Of a stretch of DNA of 48,717 nt, positions 22,393-32,185 are shown in pieces. How positions within the stretch are numbered: the stretch's first letter is position 1; each line of letters starts with the position of its first letter. The notes below the pieces were generated by a model, which saw only the letters and a list, made by a program, of their open reading frames with translations, was not told the origin of the DNA and searched no databases. The stretch is taken from positions 1-48,717 of the forward strand of contig JAFWHB010000001.1 of assembly GCA_017512145.1 (NCBI GenBank), given 5' to 3'. Position numbers and translations under genes: made by a program. This DNA is from Mogibacterium sp. (lineage in GTDB: Bacteria > Bacillota > Clostridia > Peptostreptococcales > Anaerovoracaceae).

Positions 22393-25323
22393 ATGGAAGA
22401 AGGTAAACATTACAGCCAACTTGATACAGAGATAGTGAGAACAGAGCTGGAGAAAAAACAGAAAGGCTACGGACTCTGGCTGCAGCTTCTCATATTCACA
22501 GTGATCTTTCTGATCACAGCGGCCGGAGCTTACTCATATTTCATAATGGGTAACTCCACATTCCTTACAGCGGCCAAGGACGGTAACAAGGACGGAGCTG
22601 CACAGATCTACCCTTCATATGTAGCAGTCAAGCATATAATTCAGGGACTGCTGGCAGGAGAGGGATTCAGCGCATGGAACTGGAGCATCGGTCTTGGCGG
22701 CGACAACTGGAACATGTTCTCGGCAAAGCTTGCCAACCCGTTCACATACCTGATCATTGCAGCACCTGAGGACAAGATGGACATTGCCTACACGCTTGTA
22801 GCGGTGCTGAGGCAATACTGCGCTGGCGTCGCATTCATGTTCCTTGGGAAGCGTGCCGGACTTGACCACTTCCAGAACATCATCGGCGGACTGACATACT
22901 CATTCTCGATGTGGATGATCATGACGGTCACAGCACAGAGCGGCTTTGACAATGCTGCCATTCTGTTCCCGCTGCTTGTACTTGGTGCAGAGAAGATATG
23001 CGAAGGCGAATCGCCATTTCTGTTCATAATATCTGTATTCTTCCTGCTCTCATCGGGAGTCATCTGGGGCTATGCCTCGGGCATAATGATCATCATTTAT
23101 TACCTGGTGAGACAGATACTGAACGGAGAGATAATCCACTTCGGCAGATTCCTCAAGATCTCCGGAAGGTTCATCGTCTGCGGGCTTACAGGAATACTCC
23201 TTGCATCGTTCTTCGTTGCATCGATATTCTTCAGCATGCAGTCAGCATCGCATGAGACAGGCGCTGCTGAGGCGACATGGTTCACGATGAGGCAGTACCT
23301 CTCGGCTCCGATCGCACTCTTCAAGGCGGTCTCCACAGGAGCCCCTTCATACAGCGCGATAGGACTTCCGGTCATAGGTATCATTCTGATGCCGATGATC
23401 TTCGGAGGAATATTCAGAAGACACCCACAGTCAGTCATGGCGCTTGCCTGCCTTGCCGGTACGCAGATACCATTTGTCTGCAGGATGTTCAACGGCTTCA
23501 GCTACGCATCCGGCAGATGGTTCTACATGGTAGCATTCTTCATGACATGGGCTACCATCGAGAACCTCAATGAGAAGACCTTCGGCAAGCTCTGGAAGTG
23601 TCTGATCATGGAGCTCTGGCTTGTCGTCACATCGGGCTGGGTCATAATGAGATATTTCTACTTCCATATCTCAGGCAAGAAGACAGCTCTTGCAGCGATT
23701 GCCGGACTGATGGCAGGAACCTTCATCGTCATCGTAGGCCATATCAAGTACAGAGAGTACAAGAATCCGGGCGGCTTCACGAGATTCGTCAAGAGCGTAG
23801 CGGCTGTCCTGATAACCATGGCTGTGATGGTAGATGCTATGGAGATCTCCGTACTGGCGTCCTTCTCACACGCACATGACGGGGTTGAAGGATATGCTTA
23901 TGTAGGCGAGATCTATGAAGGCATCCACAAGAGCGGAGAGCGCGTCATACCTCAGCTTCAGGAGGCTGACCCTGAGTTCTTCCGGAGCGATCACAAGGGC
24001 GGCTACTACGGTATCAAGACAACCGGAGCCGGCATCAATGAGAACATACTCTTTGGCAACAGGTCAGTATACACCTGCTTCTCATCTGCGCCGAGCGCAT
24101 GGCATCAGTACAACCGTGCTGTCGGTAACTGCGCGGGCAATTACCGGAGAACTCTCATTCAGGGCAATGACAACAGAGCGATGCTCGACTACCTTATGGG
24201 CGTCAAGTACTTTGTCGGCAACTCGATCAACAACGAGATAGATGATAACTTTGGCTCAGACTACGTACCTTACGGATACACCAAGTATGGCGACGTAGAC
24301 GGCTATGAAGTCTTCGTCAACAACCACTGCATGGGTCTTGGTACGACATATACCCAGTACATCACAGAGTCTGAGTTCGAGCAGTACCCGAGCCTCGCAA
24401 GGGAACAGGTGCTGATGGAGACAGCAGTAGTACCTGACGAGTACGCAGATAAGATCGAAGGCGTAAAGCACGCAGATCCTAAGGACATAATCACCGATGA
24501 GACGTCTGTTGACTACGAGATAGTCGAGACAGAAGGCATGACCTTCGGAGAGGACGGACACAGCTTTACCATAAATGACCCTGACAAGGGCGCTTTCAGG
24601 CTGGTCATTCCGGAGGTTCACAACGCTCAGATCATCGTTGCTATAGAGAACCTCAGGAGGAAGGATCTAACATACGAAGAGTACAATACTCTTCTGTACG
24701 GATTTGTTCCTGATGAGGGAGATAACAGCCTGCCGGCTCAGATAAGAAGACGTTCCTTCAAGGACGATACGAGCTACAAGATCAAGGTCGAGAAGGAGAA
24801 CATCAAGAAGGCAGCAAAGTGTGAAAACGGCGGAGTCAGAGGCATCAACGACCTCATAGACTTTGACATCAACCTCGGATACTTTGACTACATCAAGGGC
24901 AAGATCAAAGTAACGATCGACGATTCCGGATATTACACATACGACAACATCAAGGTATACGCTATACCGATGGAGAACTACGATGCGAATGCTGAGATCC
25001 TTGATTCAAGGAAATACCAGATAACCACCTTTACAGATGATTATGTGGATGGAACAATCAGCAGCGCAGAGGACAGTATTCTCTATCTTTCCATCCTGAG
25101 GGACAAGGGCTGGAGTATATATATCGACGGCGAGAAAGCCGAGAAGATAGAAGACGTTAATATTTCTTTTACGGGCACAAGGATCCCTGCGGGCGAACAC
25201 AGAATAGAGCTGAGGTATGCATATCCTCACTTCTGGCTGATAGCCGCACTGACGTGTCTGGGACTAATAATGCTGATCATCGTAATGGTGATCTATCACA
25301 GGAGGAAACATGAAAAAGCTTAG
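22393..25323 (+). CDS. YfhO-family GT-C-like membrane protein
   Basis: A 976-residue protein with a cytoplasmic N-terminus, about 12-13 transmembrane helices in residues 25-500, a large extracytoplasmic domain (about 500-950) and a final helix before a basic tail. The early loop text 'AAQIYPSYVAVKHIIQGL' and 'WSIGLGGDNWNMFSAKLANPF' is characteristic of YfhO proteins. In Bacilli, YfhO acts with CsbB and GtcA to glycosylate lipoteichoic acid; the GT-C fold transfers a sugar from polyprenyl phosphate outside the cell. GGGAGGG precedes the ATG. The 3' end overlaps pgi by 14 bases. Confidence 0.85.
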   Translation: MEEGKHYSQLDTEIVRTELEKKQKGYGLWLQLLIFTVIFLITAAGAYSYFIMGNSTFLTAAKDGNKDGAAQIYPSYVAVKHIIQGLLAGEGFSAWNWSIGLGGDNWNMFSAKLANPFTYLIIAAPEDKMDIAYTLVAVLRQYCAGVAFMFLGKRAGLDHFQNIIGGLTYSFSMWMIMTVTAQSGFDNAAILFPLLVLGAEKICEGESPFLFIISVFFLLSSGVIWGYASGIMIIIYYLVRQILNGEIIHFGRFLKISGRFIVCGLTGILLASFFVASIFFSMQSASHETGAAEATWFTMRQYLSAPIALFKAVSTGAPSYSAIGLPVIGIILMPMIFGGIFRRHPQSVMALACLAGTQIPFVCRMFNGFSYASGRWFYMVAFFMTWATIENLNEKTFGKLWKCLIMELWLVVTSGWVIMRYFYFHISGKKTALAAIAGLMAGTFIVIVGHIKYREYKNPGGFTRFVKSVAAVLITMAVMVDAMEISVLASFSHAHDGVEGYAYVGEIYEGIHKSGERVIPQLQEADPEFFRSDHKGGYYGIKTTGAGINENILFGNRSVYTCFSSAPSAWHQYNRAVGNCAGNYRRTLIQGNDNRAMLDYLMGVKYFVGNSINNEIDDNFGSDYVPYGYTKYGDVDGYEVFVNNHCMGLGTTYTQYITESEFEQYPSLAREQVLMETAVVPDEYADKIEGVKHADPKDIITDETSVDYEIVETEGMTFGEDGHSFTINDPDKGAFRLVIPEVHNAQIIVAIENLRRKDLTYEEYNTLLYGFVPDEGDNSLPAQIRRRSFKDDTSYKIKVEKENIKKAAKCENGGVRGINDLIDFDINLGYFDYIKGKIKVTIDDSGYYTYDNIKVYAIPMENYDANAEILDSRKYQITTFTDDYVDGTISSAEDSILYLSILRDKGWSIYIDGEKAEKIEDVNISFTGTRIPAGEHRIELRYAYPHFWLIAALTCLGLIMLIIVMVIYHRRKHEKA

Positions 25324-26542
25324 TATTGATCTTAGTAACGCACCAGCAGATATCTGCAAAGAGTATGACAAGGCTCTTGCTATCATGGCAGAGCTCAGAG
25401 AAGACAAGGAAGACTACACAGGCTGGGTAAACTGGCCGGCAACCATTCCTGAAGAGTGGATGAGCAAGATGGAGTCTGTAGCTGAAGTCGTAAGAAGCAA
25501 ATGCGACAAGCTGATCGTAATCGGTATCGGAGGCTCCTACCTCGGAACAGCTGCTGTTATCGAGGCACTCGGCGGCTCAAAGCCTGGCTATCCTGAAGTA
25601 GTTTATGCCGGCAACAACATGAGCGGCTACTACCTTGCTGGTCTTGAGAAGGTCGTCAAGGACAATGAGACATGTGTATGCGTTGTCTCCAAGTCAGGCG
25701 GCACAATGGAGAGCAGACTCGCATTCAGCGTTATCAAGGGCTGGATGTATGAGAAATACGGCAGAGAAGAGACTGCCCGCAGAATCGTTGCGATCACCGA
25801 TCCTCACAAGGGTATCCTGAGAGAGGAGGCAAATGCAGAGGGTTATGAGACCTTCGAGATCCCATCGAACATCGGTGGAAGATATTCAGCATTCACACCT
25901 GGAATCATGTTCCCTCTCGCAGTTGCAGGAGTAGACATCCGTGCATTCGTCGGTGGCGCTCTTGAAATGTCAAAGGACGAAGAATACTGGAAGGAAGAGG
26001 GCGTTAAGTATGCTCTTACAAGACATGCTCTCAACGAGGCGGGCAAGGATATCGAAGTAGTTGAGTACTATGATCCTTCACTCAGACTTATCGGAGAATG
26101 GTGCAAGCAGCTCTTTGGTGAGAGCGAGGGCAAAGAAGGCAGAGGACTCTTCCCTGCATCACTTACTTTCTCGACAGACCTTCACTCAATGGGACAGTTC
26201 CTGCAGGAAGGACACCAGATCTTCTTCGAGACAGTTATCAATATCCTGAACAGAGACAAGGACGTTACCGTTCCTGAGTCAGCAGGCGCTGATCTTGCAG
26301 GAAGATCCCTCAACGACATCAATCTGATGGCAGTAAAGGGTGTTATGGCAGCACACAGGAAGGCAGACATTCCAATCGTCAGGATCGATGTTGAGGATGT
26401 TACTGAGGCTTCACTCGGACAGCTCCTGTACTTCCTCATGATGACCTCCGCTGTAACAGGTAAGCTGATGGGTATCGATCCGTTCAATCAGCCGGGCGTT
26501 GAGGATTACAAGCAGGAGATCCGCAACCTTCTCGGACAGTAG
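25310..26542 (+). CDS. pgi: Glucose-6-phosphate isomerase
   Basis: A 410-residue cytosolic enzyme converting glucose-6-phosphate and fructose-6-phosphate. Family motifs: 'IGIGGSYLG' at 71-79, 'SKSGGT' at 127-132 (phosphate binding), 'GRGLFPASLTFSTDLHSMGQ' with the signature His, and 'EGHQIFFET'. This is the short bacterial form. AGGAGG lies 7 bases before ATG 25310, inside the end of the YfhO gene, so the two are translationally coupled. Coupling to an envelope sugar gene suggests supply of hexose phosphate for NDP-sugar synthesis as well as glycolysis (inference). No clear terminator follows. Confidence 0.95.
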   Translation: MKKLSIDLSNAPADICKEYDKALAIMAELREDKEDYTGWVNWPATIPEEWMSKMESVAEVVRSKCDKLIVIGIGGSYLGTAAVIEALGGSKPGYPEVVYAGNNMSGYYLAGLEKVVKDNETCVCVVSKSGGTMESRLAFSVIKGWMYEKYGREETARRIVAITDPHKGILREEANAEGYETFEIPSNIGGRYSAFTPGIMFPLAVAGVDIRAFVGGALEMSKDEEYWKEEGVKYALTRHALNEAGKDIEVVEYYDPSLRLIGEWCKQLFGESEGKEGRGLFPASLTFSTDLHSMGQFLQEGHQIFFETVINILNRDKDVTVPESAGADLAGRSLNDINLMAVKGVMAAHRKADIPIVRIDVEDVTEASLGQLLYFLMMTSAVTGKLMGIDPFNQPGVEDYKQEIRNLLGQ

Positions 26543-26577
26543 TTTCTGGCGGTTTTCTTAAAATTTATACAAGAATG

Positions 26578-26606
26578 CCGACAATCATAATGAAAAATTA
26601 TAGAAT
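26578..26606 (+). promoter_or_regulatory. Candidate promoter of the first K/W-rich protein gene
   Basis: CCGACA (26578-26583), 17-base spacer, TAGAAT (26601-26606). It is a moderate match to sigma-A elements, 33 bases upstream of the ATG. Confidence 0.4.
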
Positions 26607-26639
26607 TTCTGTATCCAGAAGGAACAGAAAGGACTAATT

Positions 26640-28391
26640 ATGATCAGGAAAGAACTGGCTAAGAGAATAAGCGCGCTGATGCTGACCTTCATGTTGACAC
26701 TGTCGATGTCAGGATTTGCGTTTGAGGATGTTTTCGCTTCTACTGAAGAAGAGGCGGCTCAGGCTCAGCAGATCACTACTGAAGAATCCATAGATAATGC
26801 TGAGATTGCTGAGCAGCCTGCTGCAGCAGAGACAGCAACCGAGGCAGAGGCTGCGCCGGCCGAACAGACCGAAGTGCAGACTGAAGAGCCTGCAGCTGAT
26901 ACCGGGGCTGAGGCAGCTGAAGAGGCAGCAGAGGAACCTGCTCCTGAAGAAGCAGTTCCTGCTGAGGAAGAGATCGTGCCTCTGCAGCCTGAGGAAGAGC
27001 TTCTCGGTGAAGAGGCTATGATGGCGGTTCCTGCACCTATTACCATCACCGAATATCTTATTACAAATGCACAGGCAGACATCAGATGGAATGCTGTTCC
27101 TGATGCAGCATCATATAAGGTATTCTGCAATGGGGCACAGGTAGCAGCCGTAGTTGTACCAATCACAGATGCTTCCGGACTGATTACCGAACTCAAGGGA
27201 ACCATCCTGTATCTTCAGGCTTCTACTGAATATACTTTCAGGATCGAGGCATACGGAGCAGATGGCAGCATAATTGCAGGTTCAGACAATCTGGTCCTCA
27301 GGACCAAGAGAACACTTCCTGCGAGCATCAACAATGCTGTTAAGCTCCCAAGTGGTGCCGGAGTTCTCAATCTGAGAGAGATCATAGGCGAAGATGCAAG
27401 CGGCTACAGCGTTGTGCAGGGAAGCTGCACTGATGGCAAGGGCTATGCTTACTATATGATGGTATCCTCTGCCAACCAGATGGGCAGAGTCGCTAAGATA
27501 AGACTGGCCGACAGTACCCTTATGGGAGTATCTGAAGTATTTGATGTTTATCATGGCAATGGAATGTGCTATGATAGCAAGCGAAATCGTCTTGTCTCCT
27601 GTACATACCATGACAGCAGGCAGAGAGTATACTTCATCAACCCTGATACTCTCGCTTCGATGGGAACAGCGAATGTCCGCTTTGACAACTACAAGGGCGC
27701 AGGCGCTGACTCCATCAGTGCAAATGACAGGAAGAAGGGCCTCACAGCTATTGCTTACAACAGCACATATGACTGCTATGTATCAATGCTGAGCAGCTAT
27801 CATGATATCGTCATCTATGATGCAGAGACACTTCAGGCTATCGGCAAGGCATGCACCAAGGTAACTGCAGATTATCCTAAGGTCTGGCAGTCAATGGACG
27901 CAGATGATGAATATGTATACTTCCTCCTCAGCAAGGGCGGTAGCGAGCAGCCGAATAACATCGTGCTCTGCCTTGACTGGCACTCAGAGAAGCTCGCCCA
28001 GATGAAGGAGCAGGGGAAGACTTTCATCGAGAAGTCCTGGAACTGCGGTACCGGCGACGGAAGACCGACCACAGTTATCAAGCTCGGAGTCCCTTACGAG
28101 ATCGAGAGCATGTTCCACGTTCCAGTAGGCAACGGACTGTCCTCTTTCTATCTTTCGGAATACCACAGTGATCCATCATACAAGACCGTAACCAAGAAAG
28201 TTAAATACAAAAAGAAATGGAAGAAGGTCTGGAAGAAGGTAAAGTGGAAGAAAGTCAAGAAGAAGGGCAAGTGGAAGTGGAAATATAAAAAGAAGAAGGT
28301 CTGGAAGTACAAGACCAAGTACAAGACAGTCACGACACAGGAGAAGTACAACGCCAAGCAGAATTATGTATACAATCTCGGCATATTCTGA
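26640..28391 (+). CDS. Secreted propeller-like protein with lysine/tryptophan-rich segment (copy 1)
   Basis: A 583-residue exported protein of no recognised family. Order: signal peptide 1-33; acidic Ala/Glu low-complexity linker 34-137; Fn3-like domain about 138-225 ('SYKVFCNGAQV...YTFRIEAYGAD'); a repetitive beta, propeller-like domain about 230-515 with repeated 'YHGNGMCYDSKRN', 'IAYNSTYDCYV' and 'DDEYVYFLLSKGG' units; a 46-residue Lys/Trp/Tyr segment at 519-564; and a short beta tail ending 'NYVYNLGIF'. The K/W segment has 27 Lys, 6 Trp, 4 Tyr and no acidic residue. It seems to be inserted between two strands of the last repeat. AAAGGA precedes ATG 26640. No terminator separates it from tagO 38 bases downstream. 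The paralogue is at 32186. Confidence 0.8.
   Translation: MIRKELAKRISALMLTFMLTLSMSGFAFEDVFASTEEEAAQAQQITTEESIDNAEIAEQPAAAETATEAEAAPAEQTEVQTEEPAADTGAEAAEEAAEEPAPEEAVPAEEEIVPLQPEEELLGEEAMMAVPAPITITEYLITNAQADIRWNAVPDAASYKVFCNGAQVAAVVVPITDASGLITELKGTILYLQASTEYTFRIEAYGADGSIIAGSDNLVLRTKRTLPASINNAVKLPSGAGVLNLREIIGEDASGYSVVQGSCTDGKGYAYYMMVSSANQMGRVAKIRLADSTLMGVSEVFDVYHGNGMCYDSKRNRLVSCTYHDSRQRVYFINPDTLASMGTANVRFDNYKGAGADSISANDRKKGLTAIAYNSTYDCYVSMLSSYHDIVIYDAETLQAIGKACTKVTADYPKVWQSMDADDEYVYFLLSKGGSEQPNNIVLCLDWHSEKLAQMKEQGKTFIEKSWNCGTGDGRPTTVIKLGVPYEIESMFHVPVGNGLSSFYLSEYHSDPSYKTVTKKVKYKKKWKKVWKKVKWKKVKKKGKWKWKYKKKKVWKYKTKYKTVTTQEKYNAKQNYVYNLGIF
28194..28331 (+). repeat. K/W/Y-rich coding segment, copy 1
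   Basis: A 138-base segment encoding 46 residues (K27, W6, V6, Y4, T2, G1). It matches 33542-33679 with six base differences, all AAA/AAG swaps in lysine codons, so the encoded peptide is identical. Confidence 0.95.
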
Positions 28392-28429
28392 TCCTGCTCT
28401 GAGACTAATACAAGCAGAACAATGAAATA

Positions 28430-29587
28430 ATGGAATTAACATTCTACCTAAGAAGAGTAATAGAGGCGATCCTGATCGGAACGGTAGTATCTGCTCTGAC
28501 GACTCCTCTCAGCATCAAGCTTGCCTTCAAGTTCGATATCATCGACAGGCCAAGAGATGACAGAAGAGTTCACAACAGACCTATACCGAGATTCGGCGGG
28601 ATGGGGATCTTCGTCGGATCGATGGTCGCGATGATAATCCCTGCCACGATGAATAACAACATCAGGATCGCAATGATGGGAGGCCTACTTATGTATGCGC
28701 TGGGAGTAGCGGATGACATAGCAGACCTCCGTCCTGCTGTAAAGTTTGCGGGCCAGCTGGCCATCGCAACACTTATGTACAGCATGGGTATCCGGATCAG
28801 GTTCTTCAACGCACTTATAGCACCGGCTGCAGGATCCAAGACAGTTGTCTTCCTGGGGGCCGGTCTTGCGTACGTTGTAACGGTTCTCTGGATCGTCGGA
28901 ATTACCAATGCAGTAAATCTCATGGACGGCCTTGATGGCCTCGCGGCAGGTTCGATGGCTATCATGGCGCTTTCTCTTGCGTATGTTGCTTACATACACG
29001 GAATCAGGCTCGGCATGATGCCTGTCTGCATAGCGCTTTGCGCTATTGCCGGAGGCTGCATCGGATTCCTGCCGTACAATTTCTCGCCTGCGAAGACCTT
29101 CATGGGCGACGGAGGAGCGCTTTATCTTGGCTACATGATATCGGTGCTGTCTGTCATTTCGCCTCTTAAGAGAGCGACGATGGTCGGAGCTATCATCCCG
29201 ATGCTCGTACTTGCAGTGCCTATCTTCGATACAGCATTTGCAATGCTGAGAAGAATGGCCAGACAGGAGTCCATCATGAAGGCGGACAAGGGCCACCTCC
29301 ATCACCACCTCATGGCTGCAGGCTTTGGCCAGAGGAGATCGGTACTCATCATATACGGTATCGTAGGAATCATGGGTGTAGTCGCAGTGCTCATCAGCAG
29401 GGCTTTGTACAAGGATGCGTTCTTCCTGGCTTTGATCGCTCTGTTGTTCCTCATGATCATTATCGTACCTAAGCAGCCTAAGAAGGATATAATGAGTATC
29501 CTCACTTACGACACTGCCAAGGCACCGGAGGAACTGCACGAGGACGCGGAAGTCCCGCCTGCAGAAGATGACGAAGAACAAGAATAA
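28430..29587 (+). CDS. tagO: Undecaprenyl-phosphate N-acetylglucosamine-1-phosphate transferase (TagO/WecA family)
   Basis: A 385-residue polytopic membrane enzyme with about 11 helices. It transfers a phospho-sugar, usually GlcNAc-1-P, from UDP-sugar to undecaprenyl phosphate, the first step of wall teichoic acid and related polymers. Catalytic motifs: 'GVADDIADL' with D95-D96, 'NLMDGLDG' at 163-170, 'GDGGALYLGY' at 226-235 and 'HLHHHL' at 289-294, the last typical of the WecA/TagO group rather than MraY. The C-terminal ~25 residues are acidic. No good ribosome site precedes ATG 28430; translation may depend on the upstream gene. LCP and acyltransferase genes follow. Confidence 0.9.
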   Translation: MELTFYLRRVIEAILIGTVVSALTTPLSIKLAFKFDIIDRPRDDRRVHNRPIPRFGGMGIFVGSMVAMIIPATMNNNIRIAMMGGLLMYALGVADDIADLRPAVKFAGQLAIATLMYSMGIRIRFFNALIAPAAGSKTVVFLGAGLAYVVTVLWIVGITNAVNLMDGLDGLAAGSMAIMALSLAYVAYIHGIRLGMMPVCIALCAIAGGCIGFLPYNFSPAKTFMGDGGALYLGYMISVLSVISPLKRATMVGAIIPMLVLAVPIFDTAFAMLRRMARQESIMKADKGHLHHHLMAAGFGQRRSVLIIYGIVGIMGVVAVLISRALYKDAFFLALIALLFLMIIIVPKQPKKDIMSILTYDTAKAPEELHEDAEVPPAEDDEEQE

Positions 29588-29598
29588 CAGAGGACAGA

Positions 29599-30867
29599 AT
29601 GGCAAAGACTCGCAAGAAGAAAAAACAATCCCCGATATTCCCATCGAATAATATATACAAGATCATACTCATCATCATGGCGCTGATAGCTATTGCTTTC
29701 CTCGCCCTGATGACTGTTGTTAAAGCGCTTCCGACAAGCATCACCATGCCGCTTATAGCTGTCATGATCGCGATGCTGATAGTCGCATGCCTGCTGTTTG
29801 CAAGGAAGAGCAGAGTTCTGAGGATACTCGGACTTGTAGTGGCTATTCTCTTTGTAGCCATCTACGGAATGGGAATCCATTACCTCAGATCGACATATGC
29901 AATGTTCTCCAACATTGCAGCTGAGAGTTCGCAGATCTCATCTGAGAGCGGCAAGGACATAACACAGGAGGCGTTCAACGTCTATATCACCGGAATAGAC
30001 CAGTGGTCCAAGGAGAAGGGTCTCGACCTCGAGAGAAGTGACGTCAACATGATCGTTACGGTCTGCCCGCAGACACGCAAAGTCCTCCTCACATCAATTC
30101 CGAGAGATGCCTATGTTCCGCTTCACCGCACAGGAACCATGGACAAGCTGACACATACCGGTATCTATGGTGTGGACGAGACCATCAACACCATCCAGGA
30201 CTGGACCGGAATCGATATGGACTACTACGTCAAGGTCAACTTCAATGCATGCGTAGATATCGTCAATGCCATCGGAGGCATCGATGTTGAATCGCCAAAG
30301 GCATTCAAGTCCAAGATCTCCAAGTATAAGTACAAGAAGGGCTGGAACCATCTGAACGGCAAGCAGGCTCTCTACTATGCCCGTGAGCGTGCGGCCTTCG
30401 AAGGCGAGGATCAGCTCAGAGTAAGGAATCAGCTGCAGGTCATGGAGGCTGTACTGAACAAAGTCATGACCTCATCAACTTTGCTCACCAGCTACGGCGA
30501 TATCATGAAGACTCTCGGAGACGAGATGGAGACCAATATGCCGCAGTCGGATATCGAGTCGCTGATCCGCATGCAGCTCACAGATCTCGGCGCCTGGGAT
30601 ATCCAGTCGCAGAGAATGTCCGGAGACTACGAGATGGAAGTCGTAGCATCTATGGACGCAAGCAACAAATACACTGTACTCAAGATCACACCGAGCGTAT
30701 TCGATTCCTGCATTGATGCAATCAAGCAGACGATGAACCCGACCGAAGAAGAGATACAGCAGGCAATAGAGAACAAGAAACAGGCATCTCTGAGGAACTT
30801 CATCAACAGCCTCAGGGGCGGCAAGGCTGAAGAAGGGGAGACAGAAGAACAGGCAAATGAAGGCTAG
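29599..30867 (+). CDS. LytR-CpsA-Psr (LCP) family polymer-peptidoglycan ligase
   Basis: A 422-residue protein with a basic N-terminus, three closely spaced transmembrane helices (about 21-42, 50-68, 74-93) and an extracytoplasmic LCP domain. LCP marks: 'FNVYITGID' at 126-134, 'RSDVNMIVTV' at 146-155, 'LLTSIPRDAYV' at 163-173 and 'LNGKQALYYARER' with the conserved Arg residues that bind the polyprenyl pyrophosphate. The family transfers wall teichoic acid or capsule from lipid carrier to peptidoglycan. GAGGA precedes ATG 29599, 11 bases after tagO, fitting a first-and-last-step gene pair. The C-terminus is acidic and overlaps the acyltransferase by 11 bases. Confidence 0.92.
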   Translation: MAKTRKKKKQSPIFPSNNIYKIILIIMALIAIAFLALMTVVKALPTSITMPLIAVMIAMLIVACLLFARKSRVLRILGLVVAILFVAIYGMGIHYLRSTYAMFSNIAAESSQISSESGKDITQEAFNVYITGIDQWSKEKGLDLERSDVNMIVTVCPQTRKVLLTSIPRDAYVPLHRTGTMDKLTHTGIYGVDETINTIQDWTGIDMDYYVKVNFNACVDIVNAIGGIDVESPKAFKSKISKYKYKKGWNHLNGKQALYYARERAAFEGEDQLRVRNQLQVMEAVLNKVMTSSTLLTSYGDIMKTLGDEMETNMPQSDIESLIRMQLTDLGAWDIQSQRMSGDYEMEVVASMDASNKYTVLKITPSVFDSCIDAIKQTMNPTEEEIQQAIENKKQASLRNFINSLRGGKAEEGETEEQANEG

Positions 30868-32020
30868 GATATATAAGTACGATAATGTCAAAGCTTTCCT
30901 GATTTTCCTTGTAGTTATCGGGCATATGACTACTGACTATGTTTCGGATTCGCACATGGTCAGATGGATCACTCTGTGGATATACACATTCCATATGCCT
31001 GCATTCATCTTCATTTCCGGACTTGTCCACAAGCACTACATAACAGAAGAAAAAGCCGCGCTCGGAGTCAGGGGTGAGACCCGTCTCCGCGCCGACAAAG
31101 TATGGGGCTTCTTCCTCTGCGGATACGGACTCAAGCTGTTCCTGCAGCTGACAAGAACACTTATGGGACAGAACCCTCTCTGGCATACAATTGCCGAGCC
31201 GGGGATCCCATGGTATCTGTTCGTAATGGCAGAGTACGAGCTCCTCTTCTATTTGATGAGAAAGCTCGATGACCACATCAGGCCGGGCTACATGCTGGCA
31301 GGAGCCTTTGCACTCAGCTCGATCGTCGGATACTTCCCGGTAATAGGCGACACCTTCTGCCTGTCGAGGATGATCAACTTCCTGCCGATCTACATGATCG
31401 GATACTACATGGACATGAAGAAAGTCCTTCCTATCTTCGAGAGCCGCAGGGCAAAGCGCGCAGGCTGGGTCGTCATCGCAGCATCGCTCGTCATCTGCTG
31501 CATGGGCAAATGGAGCATGTACAGCTGGCGCAAATGGTTCACAGGCCGCAGATCTTACGAATTCCTGGGAGACTTCTTCGAGCACACTCTTCAGAACGGC
31601 TGGTGGATCAGACTCTGCGTATGGGCAGTCGCAATAATACTGACAATAGCAATCGTCTCTGTAATACCTGACAAAGACCTTGGCTACATAACAACCATCG
31701 GCGCAAGAACACTTAACATCTACTTCTGGCACAGACCGGTCTGCTACCTCTTCAGGAACTGGAAGGTACTTCCGAATCTGGTCATGCTGTTCGGCGGATC
31801 ATATAACGCAGCCGTCGCAGGCCAGGTAAGAGGCCTTGCCTTTGGCGGGAGCACATTCTCGATGCTCGCAGGCCTGATAGTCTACTGCCTGATCGGCGCC
31901 CTGATGACAGCCTTCTTCGGCATGAAGATATTCGAGCATCCGACCAAGGAGCTCATGGACCTCGGAGCGAAGATCGCAGCAAAGATCACCGCACTCAGGA
32001 GCAAAGAGCAGCAGGCATAA
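30857..32020 (+). CDS. Acyltransferase 3 family membrane protein
   Basis: A 387-residue polytopic protein with about 10 helices. Its N-terminus 'YDNVKAFLIFLVVIGHM' and 'YTFHMPAFIFISGL' match the acyltransferase-3/OafA and fucose-O-acetylase-like group; the early His in 'VIGHM' is the conserved catalytic position. The family moves acetyl or other acyl groups onto sugars of surface polymers. It overlaps the LCP gene and ends before a terminator, so O-acetylation of the polymer started by TagO is the simplest role (inference). Confidence 0.82.
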   Translation: MKARIYKYDNVKAFLIFLVVIGHMTTDYVSDSHMVRWITLWIYTFHMPAFIFISGLVHKHYITEEKAALGVRGETRLRADKVWGFFLCGYGLKLFLQLTRTLMGQNPLWHTIAEPGIPWYLFVMAEYELLFYLMRKLDDHIRPGYMLAGAFALSSIVGYFPVIGDTFCLSRMINFLPIYMIGYYMDMKKVLPIFESRRAKRAGWVVIAASLVICCMGKWSMYSWRKWFTGRRSYEFLGDFFEHTLQNGWWIRLCVWAVAIILTIAIVSVIPDKDLGYITTIGARTLNIYFWHRPVCYLFRNWKVLPNLVMLFGGSYNAAVAGQVRGLAFGGSTFSMLAGLIVYCLIGALMTAFFGMKIFEHPTKELMDLGAKIAAKITALRSKEQQA

Positions 32021-32046
32021 GGGCAATCAATAAAATCAACAGATAT

Positions 32047-32079
32047 GCGGGGAAAGCCGGCAAGGTGATCCCCGCTTTT
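32047..32079 (+). terminator. Terminator of the tagO-LCP-acyltransferase operon
   Basis: GCGGGGA (32047-32053) and TCCCCGC (32069-32075) form a stem with a 15-base loop that itself contains GCCGGC. TTTT follows. Confidence 0.7.
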
Positions 32080-32136
32080 CCGTTGCTTAAATAATGTTAA
32101 TAAAGCCTAACCGGACTGATTCGAAGTGTTAATATA

Positions 32137-32142
32137 TATACT
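32137..32142 (+). promoter_or_regulatory. Candidate -10 of the second K/W-rich protein gene
   Basis: TATACT in an AT-rich tract, 43 bases before the ATG; no good -35 box is visible. Confidence 0.3.
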
Positions 32143-32185
32143 GAACAAACATATTGAATTGTTAAGGGTTAAAGGAGAAGGATAA

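Noticed and set aside
28148..28357. Phe/His-rich minus-strand ORF, also at 33496-33681
   Set aside because: Antisense of the K/W segment (AAG read backwards as CTT); present in both copies only because the coding strand is conserved.
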